64,000 nucleotides of DNA, from contig OX465587.1 in the NCBI GenBank assembly GCA_950022655.1, positions 30,755,716 through 30,819,715 on the forward strand, given 5' to 3'. The notes below the pieces were generated by a model, which searched no databases, was not told the origin of the DNA, and worked only from the letters and a program-made list of their open reading frames with translations. Source of the DNA: Alentia gelatinosa. Taxonomy: Eukaryota; Annelida; Polychaeta; Phyllodocida; Polynoidae. Both the position numbers and the translations under genes were made by a program. Shown piece by piece: positions 1 through 10,447 of this stretch (position 1 is the stretch's first letter; each line of letters begins with the position of its first letter).

Positions 1-633
1 GCTGGTTGCCGTAAAAAAGGTGCCCACGGTTCCGACACACTACGACAGTGATATCGAGGAATTCACAACACTCCACGACAAAGGTCTAGTCGTAGCAAAA
101 ATCGAACATATTCGATATTGTCGTAGCCTTGTCGGAAGGCCCCCAACAAGCTTCATGTCGCAGCCTGTCATGGCCTTGTTGTAGCCTCTTGTCGGGAACT
201 GGGGTCCACCAACACAGCCGTGTCATGGCATGTCGGGAGCGTGTGGGGTGTCCCAGGAGTGGGGTTTTACTCTAAAGGGGGGCGTCCACCAACCACGACA
301 AGGCTACGACAAGTGCCGACATGAAAGTTCCAATCGTAGCCTTGTCGCAGCCTTGTCGTGAGAAGAGCAGGGTCGGGACAGCGGTGTCGTGGCGTGTCAT
401 AGACGTTAGTGGTTGCCATAAAAAAGGCACCCATGGTTCCGACACACTACGACAGTGATATCGAGGAATCCACAACACTCCACGACTAAGGTCTAGTCGT
501 AGTAAAAATCGAACATGTTCGATATTGTCGTAGCCTTGTCGGTAGGCCCCCGACAAGCTTCATGTCGCAGCCTGTCGTGGCCTTGTTGTAGCATTTTGTC
601 GGGAACTGGGGTCCACCAACCACAACAAGGCTA
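1..633. repeat. 408-bp tandem repeat unit of a MITE-like element
   Basis: Positions 1-213 and about 410-622 are near-identical direct copies offset by 408 bp. The sequence is rich in GTCGTAGCCTTGTCG words in both orientations, so it can fold. The word GTCCACCAACCAC recurs at 284 and 611; at 284 it follows TAA and a G run, resembling the ends of other TAA-flanked elements here (14376, 30099). Short open frames here look accidental. The repeat continues left of the window. Confidence 0.6.
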
Positions 634-797
634 CATCAGGAGCTTTAATTTGATACCAAATACTCATATTTTTCATGATTTCTATCAAATTTTCATCTCA
701 TCTATGAAAAAAAAAAAAAAAAAAATCTTCTAAAAACGTTTTTGCTGATGCGCGCGGTGATGAGAAACAAGTTTGTTTTTTTAAGTGGCCTTACTGT
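634..797 (-). repeat. Fragment of the TAA-flanked element seen at 26528
   Basis: The reverse complement aligns with 26528-26680, including the terminal GGCCACT word, the CACCGCGCGCAT block and the GGAGCTTTAAT end. A run of about 21 A sits inside. No coding capacity. Confidence 0.6.
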
Positions 798-799
798 GC

Positions 800-1078
800 C
801 TGAACGTGATAAATATGCGTTTTATCCTTTTATAGTCAGTTTTACCAAGTATTTATCATGTACAGACACAGTATACCTGTTTTCGTATTATTATATACCT
901 TAAAATATCAAAATTTAAACCTTGCTTCTGGGCGAGTTTTTGGATTTCGCCGGCGTACATGCCCCGTACACAGCATACATACCCCATATGTCACCTAGGT
1001 GTGGTACGGGTATAAGTACGACATGGGAAGGAGCAGGCAGTATGTGTAGGATATTCGATACTAGCGACTTCGTCGATA
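800..1078. repeat. Dispersed repeat related to 18690-18990 and 38750-38890
   Basis: Shares AAACAGGTATACTGTG (other strand), the TTACCAAGTATTTATC block and GGGCGAGTTTTTGG with the copy at 18690-18990, which is inverted. No gene is seen. Confidence 0.5.
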
Positions 1079-1330
1079 GGCCCCCAGCAGTGGTAGATTT
1101 ACTGCTATAACAAAGGCCATCCTTCTCATACCATGTCTAGGTGGTGTGGGAAATAAAAGAACTCTCACCTCGGTAAATGTGTAGTTGTGAGATTTCTACC
1201 TGAATTTATCACATAGATTCGATCACCACCCTAGTGGTATAAAAGAACCTTGAGAAAGTCTGGAAAGGACCTATAATGGTTGACTGGACGTAAAATCAAG
1301 CCAAATAAACAAAACAGAGCTTATGAACGT
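1079..1330 (+). repeat. tRNA-derived SINE, body and tail
   Basis: The body (GATTTACTGCTATAACAAAG, CATACCATGTCTA) and the tail ending GGTTGACTGGACGTAAAATC followed by an AAACA-rich end match the inverted copy at 16595-16815. The copy at 44575-44755 shows the same body downstream of a tRNA-Thr-like head, which sets this orientation. The head is missing here. Confidence 0.7.
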
Positions 1331-1794
1331 GTTGGATTCACAGGCATCCACTGAGCCCTCTAGCGGACACCCAGGGAACCAACATAGTGCTGAATGGGCT
1401 ATTATTTGCCATGACACAGGTCAAATCTCAGAGGTGTCTGTCACGGTAATGAGATGAGCAAACCACAGCATTAAATTCTGTTTTCGGCATGGCTAGACAT
1501 AAATCAACAGATGAGAAGGAAAGCCGAGTTCAAGACTGCAAAAAAAAAACCAGCTTCAAGTTAGTCTCTCCACAAGATTCATACTCTCATGGGCCTTCAG
1601 TCTCCAAGCCTAGGTCTGGTTCACTCTGTCCCTATGTGTGGGAGAAACTCCAAGCGGATCCTACCAGAATTATAGTTTTTTAGATATGGTAGGTTAAAAA
1701 AGACAATGAATTTATTTTTGTATATATGCAAGCTTCTGGGCCTTCTACTGGCTGGGCGGGCAGGCCCTAACCAGGTGAACTTTCTATTTTTATC
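1331..1794. other. No gene; dispersed-repeat pieces
   Basis: About 1570-1690 matches 42415-42540 (GGGCCTTCAGTCTCCAA). The stretch 1350-1400 carries the CTAGCGGACACCCAGGGAACC word also seen near 6450 and 8035. Nothing coding is visible. Confidence 0.4.
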
Positions 1795-1920
1795 AGGTTA
1801 GGGTTTTCATTAGGGTTAAGGTTTGGGTAGGGCTAGAATTTAGGTAAGGTCAAGGTTTGGGTAAGGTTAGAGTTAGAGTTTGGGATAGGGTTAGGGTTGG
1901 GTAGGATTAGGGTATGGACT
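1795..1920 (+). repeat. Degenerate TTAGGG-like stretch
   Basis: Irregular GGGTTAGGGTT / GGTTTGGGTAAGG units over about 125 bp. This looks like an interstitial degenerate telomere-type repeat. Related perfect units lie at 5313-5333 and 31110-31140 on the other strand. Confidence 0.55.
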
Positions 1921-2240
1921 GTGGACGGTACTAAATTCACCCATTTCAAAGTAGCAAGTTCACAGCAGTATTTGGTTCACCCACGGATCGAGTCTGCTGT
2001 GGTAGCTGTAGTGTGTGATTATGTGAAATATGGGAACTAAGGCAGGATGATGGTGGATTAATACAGCAGCATTTATTCCTATGTCTTTATGGTACCAAGG
2101 CTATGGACAGAGAGAGAGAAGTATGTCACAATGTCTTGTTCCTAGAAATACCACATAGAGGTCATACATGAGTAGTTGTTAGGGTTGCTCATAGATGGCA
2201 GCAGGTTACAGTAAGTGTGTCATGTTAACAGTAACACATA
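1921..2240. other. No recognisable feature
   Basis: Unique-looking AT-moderate sequence without a convincing open frame or repeat match in the window. Confidence 0.3.
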
Positions 2241-2415
2241 CAGTAGAACCCTGCCTAACGGACACCCCGCGTAAGCGGTCACCTCACATTAACGAACACC
2301 TTTGCTCGGAACAGTTCTGTCTATTAGATGTTTATTTTAACCTCGCGTAAGCGGACACCCCGCGTAAGCAGACGATTTGGCCTGGAACGAAGGGTGTCAG
2401 CGGGGTTCCACTGTA
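2241..2415. mobile_element. pogo-like MITE (CAGTARAACCC ends)
   Basis: Starts TA|CAGTAGAACCCTGCC and ends CGGGGTTCCACTG|TA. It contains alternating CCCGCGTAAGCGG blocks that fold. Terminal CAGT, TA flanks and the short length fit Tc1/mariner-pogo type non-autonomous elements; the superfamily is inferred. Relatives: 19105, 26033, 26688, 29212, 35504, 38005, 52495, 62751. Confidence 0.65.
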
Positions 2416-2548
2416 TATGGACTAAACATTAGACATTAGACGCAATGGTATACAAGGATATTACAGTAGCATAGAGTCCACTGGTATTCCGACCGAGGTG
2501 TGTATGCCACGTCGTATAACTTGCTGGGCGTGTTTTGTTTATTTGCAG

Positions 2549-2679
2549 GTACGTGCTGGACCAGCCTCAGGTGGTACGCGGCCGCCGGGTTCTCGACGTG
2601 GGCAGCGGCTGCGGGGCCAGCGCCATCGCCGCCCGTGTCTCCGGGGCGAGCAGCGTCACCGCCAACGACATCTGTCCCG
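2549..2679 (+). CDS. ETFBKMT: ETF beta lysine methyltransferase, internal exon (SAM-binding)
   Basis: A 131-nt exon in the YVLDQPQVV frame. It begins with one base of a split codon after TTTATTTGCAG and ends with a split codon before GTAAGG. The 43 whole codons carry RVLDVGSGCGASAIAA, the motif I SAM-binding loop of seven-beta-strand methyltransferases, then ASSVTANDICP with the acidic residue expected to contact SAM ribose. Together with the exon at 8242 it matches ETFBKMT (METTL20), a mitochondrial enzyme known to methylate lysines of the electron transfer flavoprotein beta subunit. Exons for the N-terminal ~90-100 residues are not seen and probably lie left of the window. Oddity: the exon starts GTACGTG, so the acceptor AG is immediately followed by a donor-like GT (see findings). 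CG-rich third positions contrast with the AT-rich surroundings. Confidence 0.9.
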
Positions 2680-2737
2680 GTAAGGCACCGTGTCTTCACG
2701 CTTTATTATTACATGCCTCTGGACGAACGTCTACGCA

Positions 2738-3480
2738 ATACATAGACAATTATCGATGGTTTTGTGGACAGGCGGCCGTAAACCACGAGTGGTTGACGCG
2801 TAGTGATACACGAGCGCTAGCGAGTGTATTACGAAGTCAACTGCGAGTGGTTTACTTATATAGAACGTCCTGACCATGCTGTACAAGCTACAAAACGAGA
2901 TGCTAATTTACGGTTCGTACGGAACGAGGCATTTATGCCAAGTTCCGTACAAATCGTAAATTATCATCGAGTTTTGTAGCTTGTACAAGCATGGTTGGAC
3001 GTTATATATTTACTATATACCCGAAATTACAAACAAAAAAATTCAATTTGCTTAGCAACCAAAATTTTAATAAACGTGTGTGGGAAGGTAGTCCGTATTT
3101 TGGTGTACGGACCACTGGTCCGTAGAGTATTTTTACGTCATATGCCGAAACGGTGCGTATTTACAGTATATACGGCATGGGTATATAGTAAAGAGCTGTC
3201 TGTCCACAAAATCATCGTTTGTTGCATTTATTATCCATCTTTTCGAATAAATTAAACCCAGTAATTGCCATGTTAATGGGTATAACACTAGGAACTATTT
3301 CTTTGCTCTATAGAAAAAGGGACTATTTCTCCCGTATACCATGGTTTTGAGGCCGTGTACCACAGGTTTGAATCTGTATACCACAGTTATGGTATCTGAC
3401 AGGTTTTATACAATGGGTAGTGGTTTACTGAGTCCCCATTGATTTTCAATGGGGGCTTTGTATACGACCATAATAATACC
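2738..3480 (+). repeat. Foldback element family A, interrupted by a family B element
   Basis: The left foldback (CGATGGTTTTGTGGACAGG ... GTGGTTTA) runs to about 2855 and the tail resumes at about 3190 (CTGTCCACAAAATCATCG, GGTATAACACTAGGAAC, ATGGTATCTGACAGG). Uninterrupted copies at 17555 show these parts are contiguous, so 2856-3190 is an insertion. The arms hold CGAG at about 2783 and 2842 in the same orientation. Confidence 0.7.
2856..3190 (+). mobile_element. Foldback element family B inserted in family A
   Basis: A hairpin at 2872-3000 (TGTACAAGCTACAAAACGAG ... CATCGAGTTTTGTAGCTTGT) plus a single-stranded-type tail with ACGGTGCGTATTTACAG and TATACGGCATGGGTATATA. The same hairpin plus tail recurs at 50095-50415 and inverted at 39770-40090. 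CGAG sits at 2896-2899 and 2968-2971, equidistant from the apex pair CGAG 2925 / CAAG 2939. Confidence 0.7.
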
Positions 3481-3720
3481 CGCCATTAGGGATGCAGTAT
3501 AAATGATATTCGGGCGCACTGTGACCATCAGGTCAATTGGTACATATGATGAGTATATAAAATGGCGGATTTTTTATATTTAGTTATGTTATAATTACAA
3601 AACGTAGTGACTGAGTCCGTGGGGATGCCTGCGGCGTCGGGGCGTATTTATGGCATCAAAAGACCTGGAACGGGCATCACTTTGGGCTCAGTAACCATGT
3701 TTTCTCTTATTACGATAATT
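3481..3720 (+). repeat. Dispersed repeat family D
   Basis: Shares GCAGTATAAAT, TTCGGGCGCACTGTG, GGCATCAAAAGACC-type and CTCAGTAACCATGTTTTCTC with 34500-34800, and the GCCTGCGGCGTCGGG word with the perfect foldback at 59000-59170. Confidence 0.55.
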
Positions 3721-3870
3721 ATCTAGAACGACCTGACCATGCTGTACATGCTACAAAATTGTTGTTTTTTAAGAAACGAGGCCCCAGGCTGAGTTCCATA
3801 AATTACATCGATTCCCATCGAGTTTTGTAGCATGTACAAGCATGGTGGGTCGTTCTATATTTATATCATA
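3721..3870 (+). repeat. Family B foldback, hairpin only
   Basis: GAACGACCTGACCATGCTG ... GCATGGTGGGTCGTTC inverted arms with an apex AACGAGGCCCCAGGCTGAGTT, again CGAG/TGAG in direct orientation. Confidence 0.6.
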
Positions 3871-4867
3871 TTCCCAAAATTAATCAAATCTTACCATATA
3901 TTGGCATAGAAGATATGTCAGAAGATATGTCAGCGCAGCCCAGACACTGCTGATGTTTCAACGTATGCAGTAAAACAGTGTACTGCACAGGGTTCAGTAT
4001 ACAATTTATACTGCACAGGGAGCAGCAGTACATAATTATCAAATATACTGCATGGGTATATAATAAACGGGGAATTCGATACTGCTGCGAGTTCGGTACC
4101 GGTGAATTCGATGCCACTGTGTACCAGGAATACCATTGAATAGGCCTTTTTCCACAGGCTGGTGTCGCACCTTATCTGGTTGGTTACGCAATGCCTGCAG
4201 CCAAACATACCCCTGGCAACATATTCTTTAGCATTGGATTACTCAGTATATGAGCGTAATATGTTCATAATAGCCGTGTATATCATTTGCAGAGAAATAA
4301 CAGTGATTTCATCGTATTCTATGGTATTCCAGCTCCAATTTGATGTATCATACATGTAAATCACCTCAATGATACTTTAGATATAGCTTAGATAACACAG
4401 AGACACAGAAACTGGATACACATTAATACATTGGAAGGACTATCTATATCATGCTTATCTTTTTCCAAGTTCAAACCAAGATGAATATCAACTATGAAGT
4501 TTAGATAGCCCACACTCGTTGATACAATACCCTTGTCTGTTCCAGCAATTTAATCTGTCAAAAAACAACACTCCTGCAATCACACCCACCGTTCACACTC
4601 TAGCTGTGAATGCTGTATATCTCTATGTGCATGTAGGCGGTCTCGGCCGTGTTTGTCCGAGCGGCCTCGTATCTAGAGAGTGGGCCGTTTGGCGGCGCTG
4701 AACGGCAACACCTGTATTCGGTACCGCAACCGTTTCGGTCCAGTGGTGAGTTCGCTACTTTGACAGTTTCGGTCTGCAAAACAGGTGAACTCAGTACTGC
4801 CCAGGGTCACGGCCGACAACCCGCGGTGCTGGCCAACCACAAGGCCAATCCTGACTTACCCCTAACC
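3871..4867. other. No gene; intronic AT-rich DNA
   Basis: Intron of the methyltransferase gene. A short local duplication (ACTGCACAGGG at about 3985 and 4012) is the only structure noticed. Small open frames on both strands look random. Confidence 0.35.
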
Positions 4868-5312
4868 CTGGACTTGCTCAAGTCTTTGATCATGAACATT
4901 CATTAAATGATTAATCACAATCAGAATAAAGTTCATTAAAGTATGTATTCTTATCTGACTGGCTCATGAATCAAAGACTTGTCCACTATGAACATAATAT
5001 CCTGTTTATGACCCCATGCCACTCCCTGTAACCCTATACTTCCTCCTACCCCTCCCCCTTCCCCATCTCCAGTTCCCTGGCCGCCTCTGTTGTCATAGCA
5101 ATAAATTTAGTCTACTCCTGACTGTGACCTGATTAAGATCAAAGTGAGAGGGTATCAATCTCCCATCAGATATCTGACCAGTAGCCATGATATCTGTATG
5201 GAGAGTGTTGGAAATACTGGCGCATAATCTAACACCATTACCGATTGTACCAGTCCCTGTATCCCATCGAGGAGAATAGACATGGGATGCAGGGACTGGA
5301 GCCAGTCTACCC
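4868..5312 (+). repeat. Long dispersed repeat shared with 56010-56465
   Basis: Begins CTTGCTCAAGTCTTTGAT and shares CATTAAATGATTAATC, GACTTGTCCACTATGAAC, ATAGCAATAAATTT and a closing CAGTCCCTG(C/T)ATCCCA block with the copy at 56010. A deleted copy lies at 59405-59540. Class unknown. Confidence 0.65.
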
Positions 5313-5333
5313 TAACCCTAACCCTAACCCTAA
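5313..5333 (-). repeat. Interstitial telomere-type repeat
   Basis: Three to four perfect CCCTAA units adjoin the 3' end of the preceding dispersed repeat. Confidence 0.6.
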
Positions 5334-6902
5334 CTACTACATGGGTGGGCGGGATTTCTCAAATAACTTGTCTGCACTCGTTTAAAATGCATGTAAATAC
5401 AAGATAATGGAATGGCAACGTTTCTTAAGGTATAAGATGTGAGTGTACATTGGCCAGGCTTCCAGGCAGGAGACAACATTACTCGAAAGCTCCCCCTAGC
5501 GAGGGGCCCTCTCATTACTGGCTCGGTCATGCCTCTTAGCGGGAGTCGGTGTCACTATGATAGTGAGCGGTTGTCGACCTACGCTGGCAACCAGAGCTAC
5601 ACAGCGCAGACAGGGGTTGGTTTTGGCTGGTACCCGCCTGTATCAAGGATAACAGGCAGGTAGTACACGCTGGGCGTAGCTGTGGCAGTGGTTGAATGCT
5701 GGTTTTGGAGTCTATCATAGGAAGTCTTCGACAGACCCAAAACCAGCTCAGTTTTCAAAAGCTAACTGACATCGCACTTGCGGCGATGTGGTTTTCACGA
5801 GCAATAAATTCTAATGAGATTTAAATCTGATACATTTGCAATAAAATTAAGTTAATATGACTTATGATGCAATGCCCTAGCTAAAATGCTGATCGAAAAC
5901 GAACTTTGCTGACTTTGACAGGTTCTTGAGCGATAATAGGGGCCGCAGGCGCTTGGCAATTAATTATGACAGTGTTTCTTGTTCAGGTATTGACTGTCAG
6001 TGGGTATAATACATTCCAGAACCAAGGCAGGTTCACAAAAATTCAATTCTATATTAGACCTGTTATAATATATTCAGTTACAGTGTACATTTACCATTAC
6101 ATATGGTTTCTACTCACACTTTCGAGACAATTGCCATGTTGTTTGTTTCTAATCTGGAGACTTTGGCTCCAATCACTTGAGAAGGCAGTGCATACAGTCC
6201 AGGAACCGACTGTCAGTATGGTTTGAATACTAAACAACAAAGAAAACATTGTGGCCCATCATTTCCTGACTAGATATATTATTTCAAATCGTTCTCTACA
6301 TTGACAGTATGGTTACGGTTATGGTTTTGCCTTCGAATCGGTCCGACACGCCATCTTGTTTATTTACAGTCTAAATCCGCGCATGCGCTTACCGAGGTTA
6401 CCAAAATCTGGCATATCGCATCGATCTGTCCCTGCGGTCATATTCCGCCGAGCCCCCTAGCGGTTGACCCGGGAACCAGCGTAGGGTTGGTTGTCAATCT
6501 ATACACGAAAACAGGTTTTCATTTTAGGGGGCGTAAACAAACTGGTTATGGAAGTGTATCAATGCAAAAAAAAAATCAACCAAGGTTGCGCTGCATCGAA
6601 TGCCACACCATAGCCTACAGCATTTGTAACCCATTAAATGGGATACAAATGCTGACCTCATGGACTTGGATATTAAAATCTGTACTGCTCAACATAAAAT
6701 GTTATGCAGTTGCTATACAGTGGGCTTGCCAATTTTTAAAGAGATAGCCTTTCAAAGTTTGTTTACACTCCCTTTTCAAGTGCCAAACCACTTGGCAAAT
6801 GACCATATATGGCAAACTCTGTCGACCTACCCTGGTTCCCCAGGTATCCGCTATGAGGCACTGCAGAATATACCCTCAGGGAGAGCCCGATGCATATGCC
6901 TG
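5334..6902. other. No gene; intronic DNA with scattered repeat words
   Basis: Includes CTGGCAACCAGAGCTACACA at about 5583, also found near 9058 and in altered form near 53340, and a CTAGCGGTTGACCCGGGAACC word at 6460. Open frames such as 6301-6747 lack family similarity and codon regularity, so they are not called. Confidence 0.35.
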
Positions 6903-7746
6903 GGGCCTGTTTTTCAGTCACGAAAATCGTTATGGGCGACGTGTTTTTGCCGTCAGTGTTCGATAGACACAACACTTTAGTGAATAGGCGATATGTCTTG
7001 AGTCTAAGAGGCGTAGGGCAGCCAAACGTGTTTTTCAGTCACGACAATCGTGGGGTCACGTGATTGAAAATGTCGCCCAAAGTGTTGTCCGTTCATGACA
7101 CCTATGGACATGTCGTACAGAATGCGCAACTTCACTTCCCGTTCGAATTAGGCAATGAAATTTTAACACAAGTAAGGTATATTTATAACCTATATAATCG
7201 TACCAAATATAAGGAAAATCGGATGTACCGTTCCGAAGATATCGGCGTTTGAATTTTGTCATAGCATATACTGCTCTGGTGTCCAGTGTAGACCTTGACA
7301 TTGACTGCACTAACTTCACTCTCCCAGCAGAGATTCCGCACTCTGTACCACGAAAGATCTGCTAGGAGAATGCTTGTGCGATAGCCGATCGATAGCCCAA
7401 TGTTTCAAATTCAAACGCCCATATCTTCGGAACGATACGTCTGATCTTCTTCATATTTGGTACGATTATAGGTCATATGTATCCCTTACTCGTGTTAAAA
7501 TTTCATTGCTTAATTCGCATGAGAAGCACGGGAAATCCTCTATATACGCACAGTGGTTTGTTATAGAACCTAAGACAGTTCTATACTAGTCTTAGCGGAC
7601 GACACTTTTAGCGGCGATCGTGAGTGGCGCACTACGATCGTGTCTATAGAACAGCGGCCATTTTGTGTCTTCCAGACTGTCGTGGAATCGCTGGACGATC
7701 GTACGGTATCGTTGCCCGACGATGTCGTTACTGAAAAACAGGGCCC
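6903..7746. mobile_element. TIR element with long internal inverted arms
   Basis: Outer ends GGGCCTGTTTTTCAGTCACG (6903) and the inverted CGTTACTGAAAAACAGGGCC (to 7746). Inside, about 7130-7255 and 7405-7530 are inverted copies of each other (ATATCTTCGGAACG, TACCAAATAT / ATATTTGGTACG). Non-autonomous; no transposase frame. The CAGGG-like ends suggest hAT, but no 8-bp target duplication is evident. Confidence 0.5.
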
Positions 7747-7821
7747 TGATCTCCAGAACCACACTTGAATCGTAGTTATTGTTTCACAACCCAACGTAAT
7801 ACTAGAGTATAGGGTCGGACT

Positions 7822-7990
7822 AGTCGGACTATTGAATCGTAAAATACAAAATACTTCACTTCTTTGGATGCGCTGAAATCATCACTCGACTTCGCCTCGA
7901 TAACGATTGCAACCCATCCAAACTCATGGAGTATTCAGTATTTATACGATTCTCGATCCAGTTCTAGATAAATATTGTATTTCCAGTATC
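7822..7990 (-). repeat. Foldback with GCGAAG-type apex (family E hairpin)
   Basis: Arms GAATCGTAAAATACAAAATA ... TATTTATACGATTC surround the apex ACTCGACTTCGCCTCGAT. The minus strand reads CGAG..GCGAAG..CGAG. Related to the fuller copy at 23500. Confidence 0.6.
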
Positions 7991-8241
7991 GCTGCCCCTC
8001 TGTCGTTTCTCCGCACAAAATTCGCCACGCCCACCTAGCGGATGACTAGGGAAGCAGCGTATCTATTACAGAGATGTTAAATTTCCAATATTCCGTTTTT
8101 TATTGGTGCTTCAGATAAATCATTATAGTAGAAATAAAGAGTGAGGACAAGCCGGTCTTAATAATTTACCACCCGTTCTCCTTAGACTTCATTGGCATAT
8201 CTCTGCCTACTTATGACATGTAACCTTTCCTCTGTCCACAG

Positions 8242-8576
8242 TTGCAGCGGAGGCCATCCAATTAAACGCGTCGTTAAATAACGTCCATCTGGAGGTTGAT
8301 ACGCGGAACCTGATTGGTCGGCTAGATGATTCCTGGGATATCATCTTTCTCGGTGACATGTTTTACGACGAGGACTTCACGAATCATGTGACAGAGTGGT
8401 TAGAATCCCTGCATGCTCGCGGTAAGACTATTCTCATCGGCGACCCAGGCAGAGTCTACTTCAAGAAGCATCCAGTACGACAAAGACTGAACATGGTTTT
8501 CTCAGTGGACCTATTGCGGCACACCACGGACGAAAATAACGGCATTACTCAAGGATTCGTCTGGGAATTTAAGTAG
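8242..8576 (+). CDS. ETFBKMT: ETF beta lysine methyltransferase, last exon
   Basis: Acceptor TCTGTCCACAG; the first two bases complete the split codon from the exon at 2549 and give V, followed by AAEAIQLNASLNN. The exon encodes 111 residues and ends VWEFK-TAG. WDIIFLGDMFYDEDF is the family's post-motif block (GDMFYDE) and KTILIGDPGR is the conserved beta-strand ending in DPGR. The C terminus with ENNGITQGFVWEF fits the family's end. Phase agrees exactly with the upstream exon. Downstream AATAAA signals at 8703 and 8849 suit a short 3' UTR. Recognition is by sequence motifs, not by a search; other METTL-family members are less likely because of the GDMFYDE and IGDPGR combination. Confidence 0.9.
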
Positions 8577-8702
8577 CCCTCTTCCAGGATAGCCAAATTA
8601 TTGTACGTTTTTGCTGTGATAATTTTTTCTCTCTTTTTATTTAAGAGCAGTGTTTATTATTCACAATGGTCTCCTTACATTTATATTTTTGTATACATCC
8701 GG

Positions 8703-8708
8703 AATAAA
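8703..8708 (+). terminator. Poly(A) signal AATAAA, candidate 1
   Basis: AATAAA 127 bp after the methyltransferase stop codon. The second AATAAA at 8849-8854 is an alternative. Confidence 0.45.
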
Positions 8709-8848
8709 CCACTGGAGTACATTTCATCCATTTCGTCATGTGGTCTGTTTTCGCTCCTTGTATTTTTCTGTTTGTTTGATAGAATAGCTTTCTTTTCTGT
8801 AGAACCTAACTCACTAAACCTTAACATATATCTAAATGTTATTTTTTG

Positions 8849-8854
8849 AATAAA
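8849..8854 (+). terminator. Poly(A) signal AATAAA, candidate 2
   Basis: AATAAA 273 bp past the stop, followed within about 25 bp by a T-rich tract, which is a better downstream context than at 8703. Confidence 0.45.
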
Positions 8855-9590
8855 TGTGCAAATACTTTTTACTTCAGAGAGTTGTTAAATATGTATTTAA
8901 AAACTGGTTATTGTTTTTCAATTTAAGTATTTATTTCTAATTACAAGAAATCTGCAGGGAGAGTGAAATACACTGACAGCCATAGTGGATCAAGTTGGCC
9001 TCGGATTTAACCTAACTAGAACTTACGTAGTGCAACTCTAGCAGCCAGTGTATTAAACTGGCAACCAGAGCTACACAAAGTTGGCTCTGGTCGGATTAAA
9101 TGAGTAGCCACCTTGACCCAGTATGGGCACTTGTTTGTTACTCTCCTACCAGATTTTTCGTACTGCTTGGAGAGTGTTTTAGTCATAACCTCGAAGCCAA
9201 TTTTCCATTTTGCTATTTACTTTTGAGTGTATTTTTTAGAATAGAACCGCCATAAAGCTTGATTTTATTATCAATCCGTTAGGCTATGAATATGGTCTAT
9301 CAATTATTTCTAATTTAAAGCCTACATTGAACAAAACTACTTGGTTTGAGGCGAACCCCAAGTGATCCTGTCTGATTTAACCCGACCAACCCCTATGTAG
9401 TAGAAGCCAGGTGGCGCCACTTTGTATTGTAGATAATGCCTTTGAATAAATGCTGTCGGGTCGAGCTGCAGCACACCGCGCCACTCGGCGTATCCCTTCA
9501 ATTCCAGGAGAGGGCGCCACTGACTGATAGCTTCATTCAGCTCGAGATGCACAAATAGTACAAGTTGCGTTAAAATCAAAACCCATGTTA
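8855..9590. other. Intergenic, no gene recognised
   Basis: Around 8985-9125 a repeat (CAGAGCTACACAAAG, TTGGCTCTGGTCGG, CCTTGACCCA) matches 53325-53410. An open frame on the - strand (9337-9678) overlaps the minisatellite and is not supported. Confidence 0.35.
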
Positions 9591-9596
9591 TCCCAG

Positions 9597-10055
9597 ATCC
9601 CAGATAGTAACACCAGTGAAGAACCTCAGATAGTAACACTGGTGAAGAACCCTGGTGTGGAACCTCAAATAGTAACACTCAATTCAGTTTACCGTCTTAA
9701 CATCTCAGACAGTAACATTGCTTGAGAATCTCAGATAGTAACACTGGTGGAGAATCCCAGGTAGTAACACTGTTGGAGAACCTCAGATAGTAACACTGTT
9801 GGAGAACCTCAGATAGAAACACTGGTGGAGAATCTCAGATAGTAACACTGGGGGAGAACCTCAGATAGTAACACTGGTGGAGAGCCTCAGATAGAAACAC
9901 TGGTGGAGATCCTCAGATAGTAACACTGGTGGAGATCCTCAGATAGTAACACTGGTGGAGATCCTCAGATAGTAACACTGGTGGAGTACCTCAGATAGTA
10001 CCACTGGTGGAGAACCTCAGGTAGTAACACTGGTGGAGAACCTCAGAGAGTGACA
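9597..10055 (+). repeat. 26-bp minisatellite, about 17 units
   Basis: The unit reads CCTCAGATAGTAACACTGGT plus GGAGAA. Copies vary at AGAA/AGAT and GTAAC/GAAAC. One orphan unit lies at about 15226-15250. Confidence 0.9.
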
Positions 10056-10067
10056 ACTGTCCATCAG

Positions 10068-10447
10068 AGGAGGTGTGAAGCGCAGCGCCCCCTATAGGCA
10101 CCCGACTCATATATGACATCACGGCAGGGTTCAAGGTGCCACTTTCAAACCTGCAAGCAGAGGGGAAGAGCTCTTGACAATGGACTGTGTGAGGCTTGTA
10201 AGCCATAGCCTATGTGAAATAAGGCTGTATTCAACAATACCAAACAGCCATAAAACGTGGAGCTCTATTGTGGTTTGGAGTACATTAGATATCACTCTAT
10301 CAATATCTGAAAAGATTTTTGATAGAGCTCTAACAGTTTGTATGTAGTAGCTGTTACTAGTTAGCCTATTTTTGTATAGGAATCTCCATTTAGCTGTCAT
10401 TTGACACCATGCCAAAACGATAGGGGGCGCTGCGCTTCACACCTCCT
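10068..10447. mobile_element. 380-bp element with perfect 28-bp TIRs
   Basis: The left end AGGAGGTGTGAAGCGCAG..CCTAT is exactly inverted at the right end, 10420-10447. The left end adjoins the minisatellite. The interior is non-coding. No clear target duplication was found, so the superfamily is open. Confidence 0.75.

Noticed and set aside
5313..5333. True telomere
   Set aside because: Only three to four perfect units with unique sequence on both sides; interstitial.
6301..6747. 148-codon frame in the methyltransferase intron
   Set aside because: No domain, composition typical of repeat-rich DNA, and no splice logic with the flanking exons.
9597..10055. CRISPR-like array
   Set aside because: Units are directly adjacent with no unique spacers; it is a 26-bp minisatellite in an animal genome.
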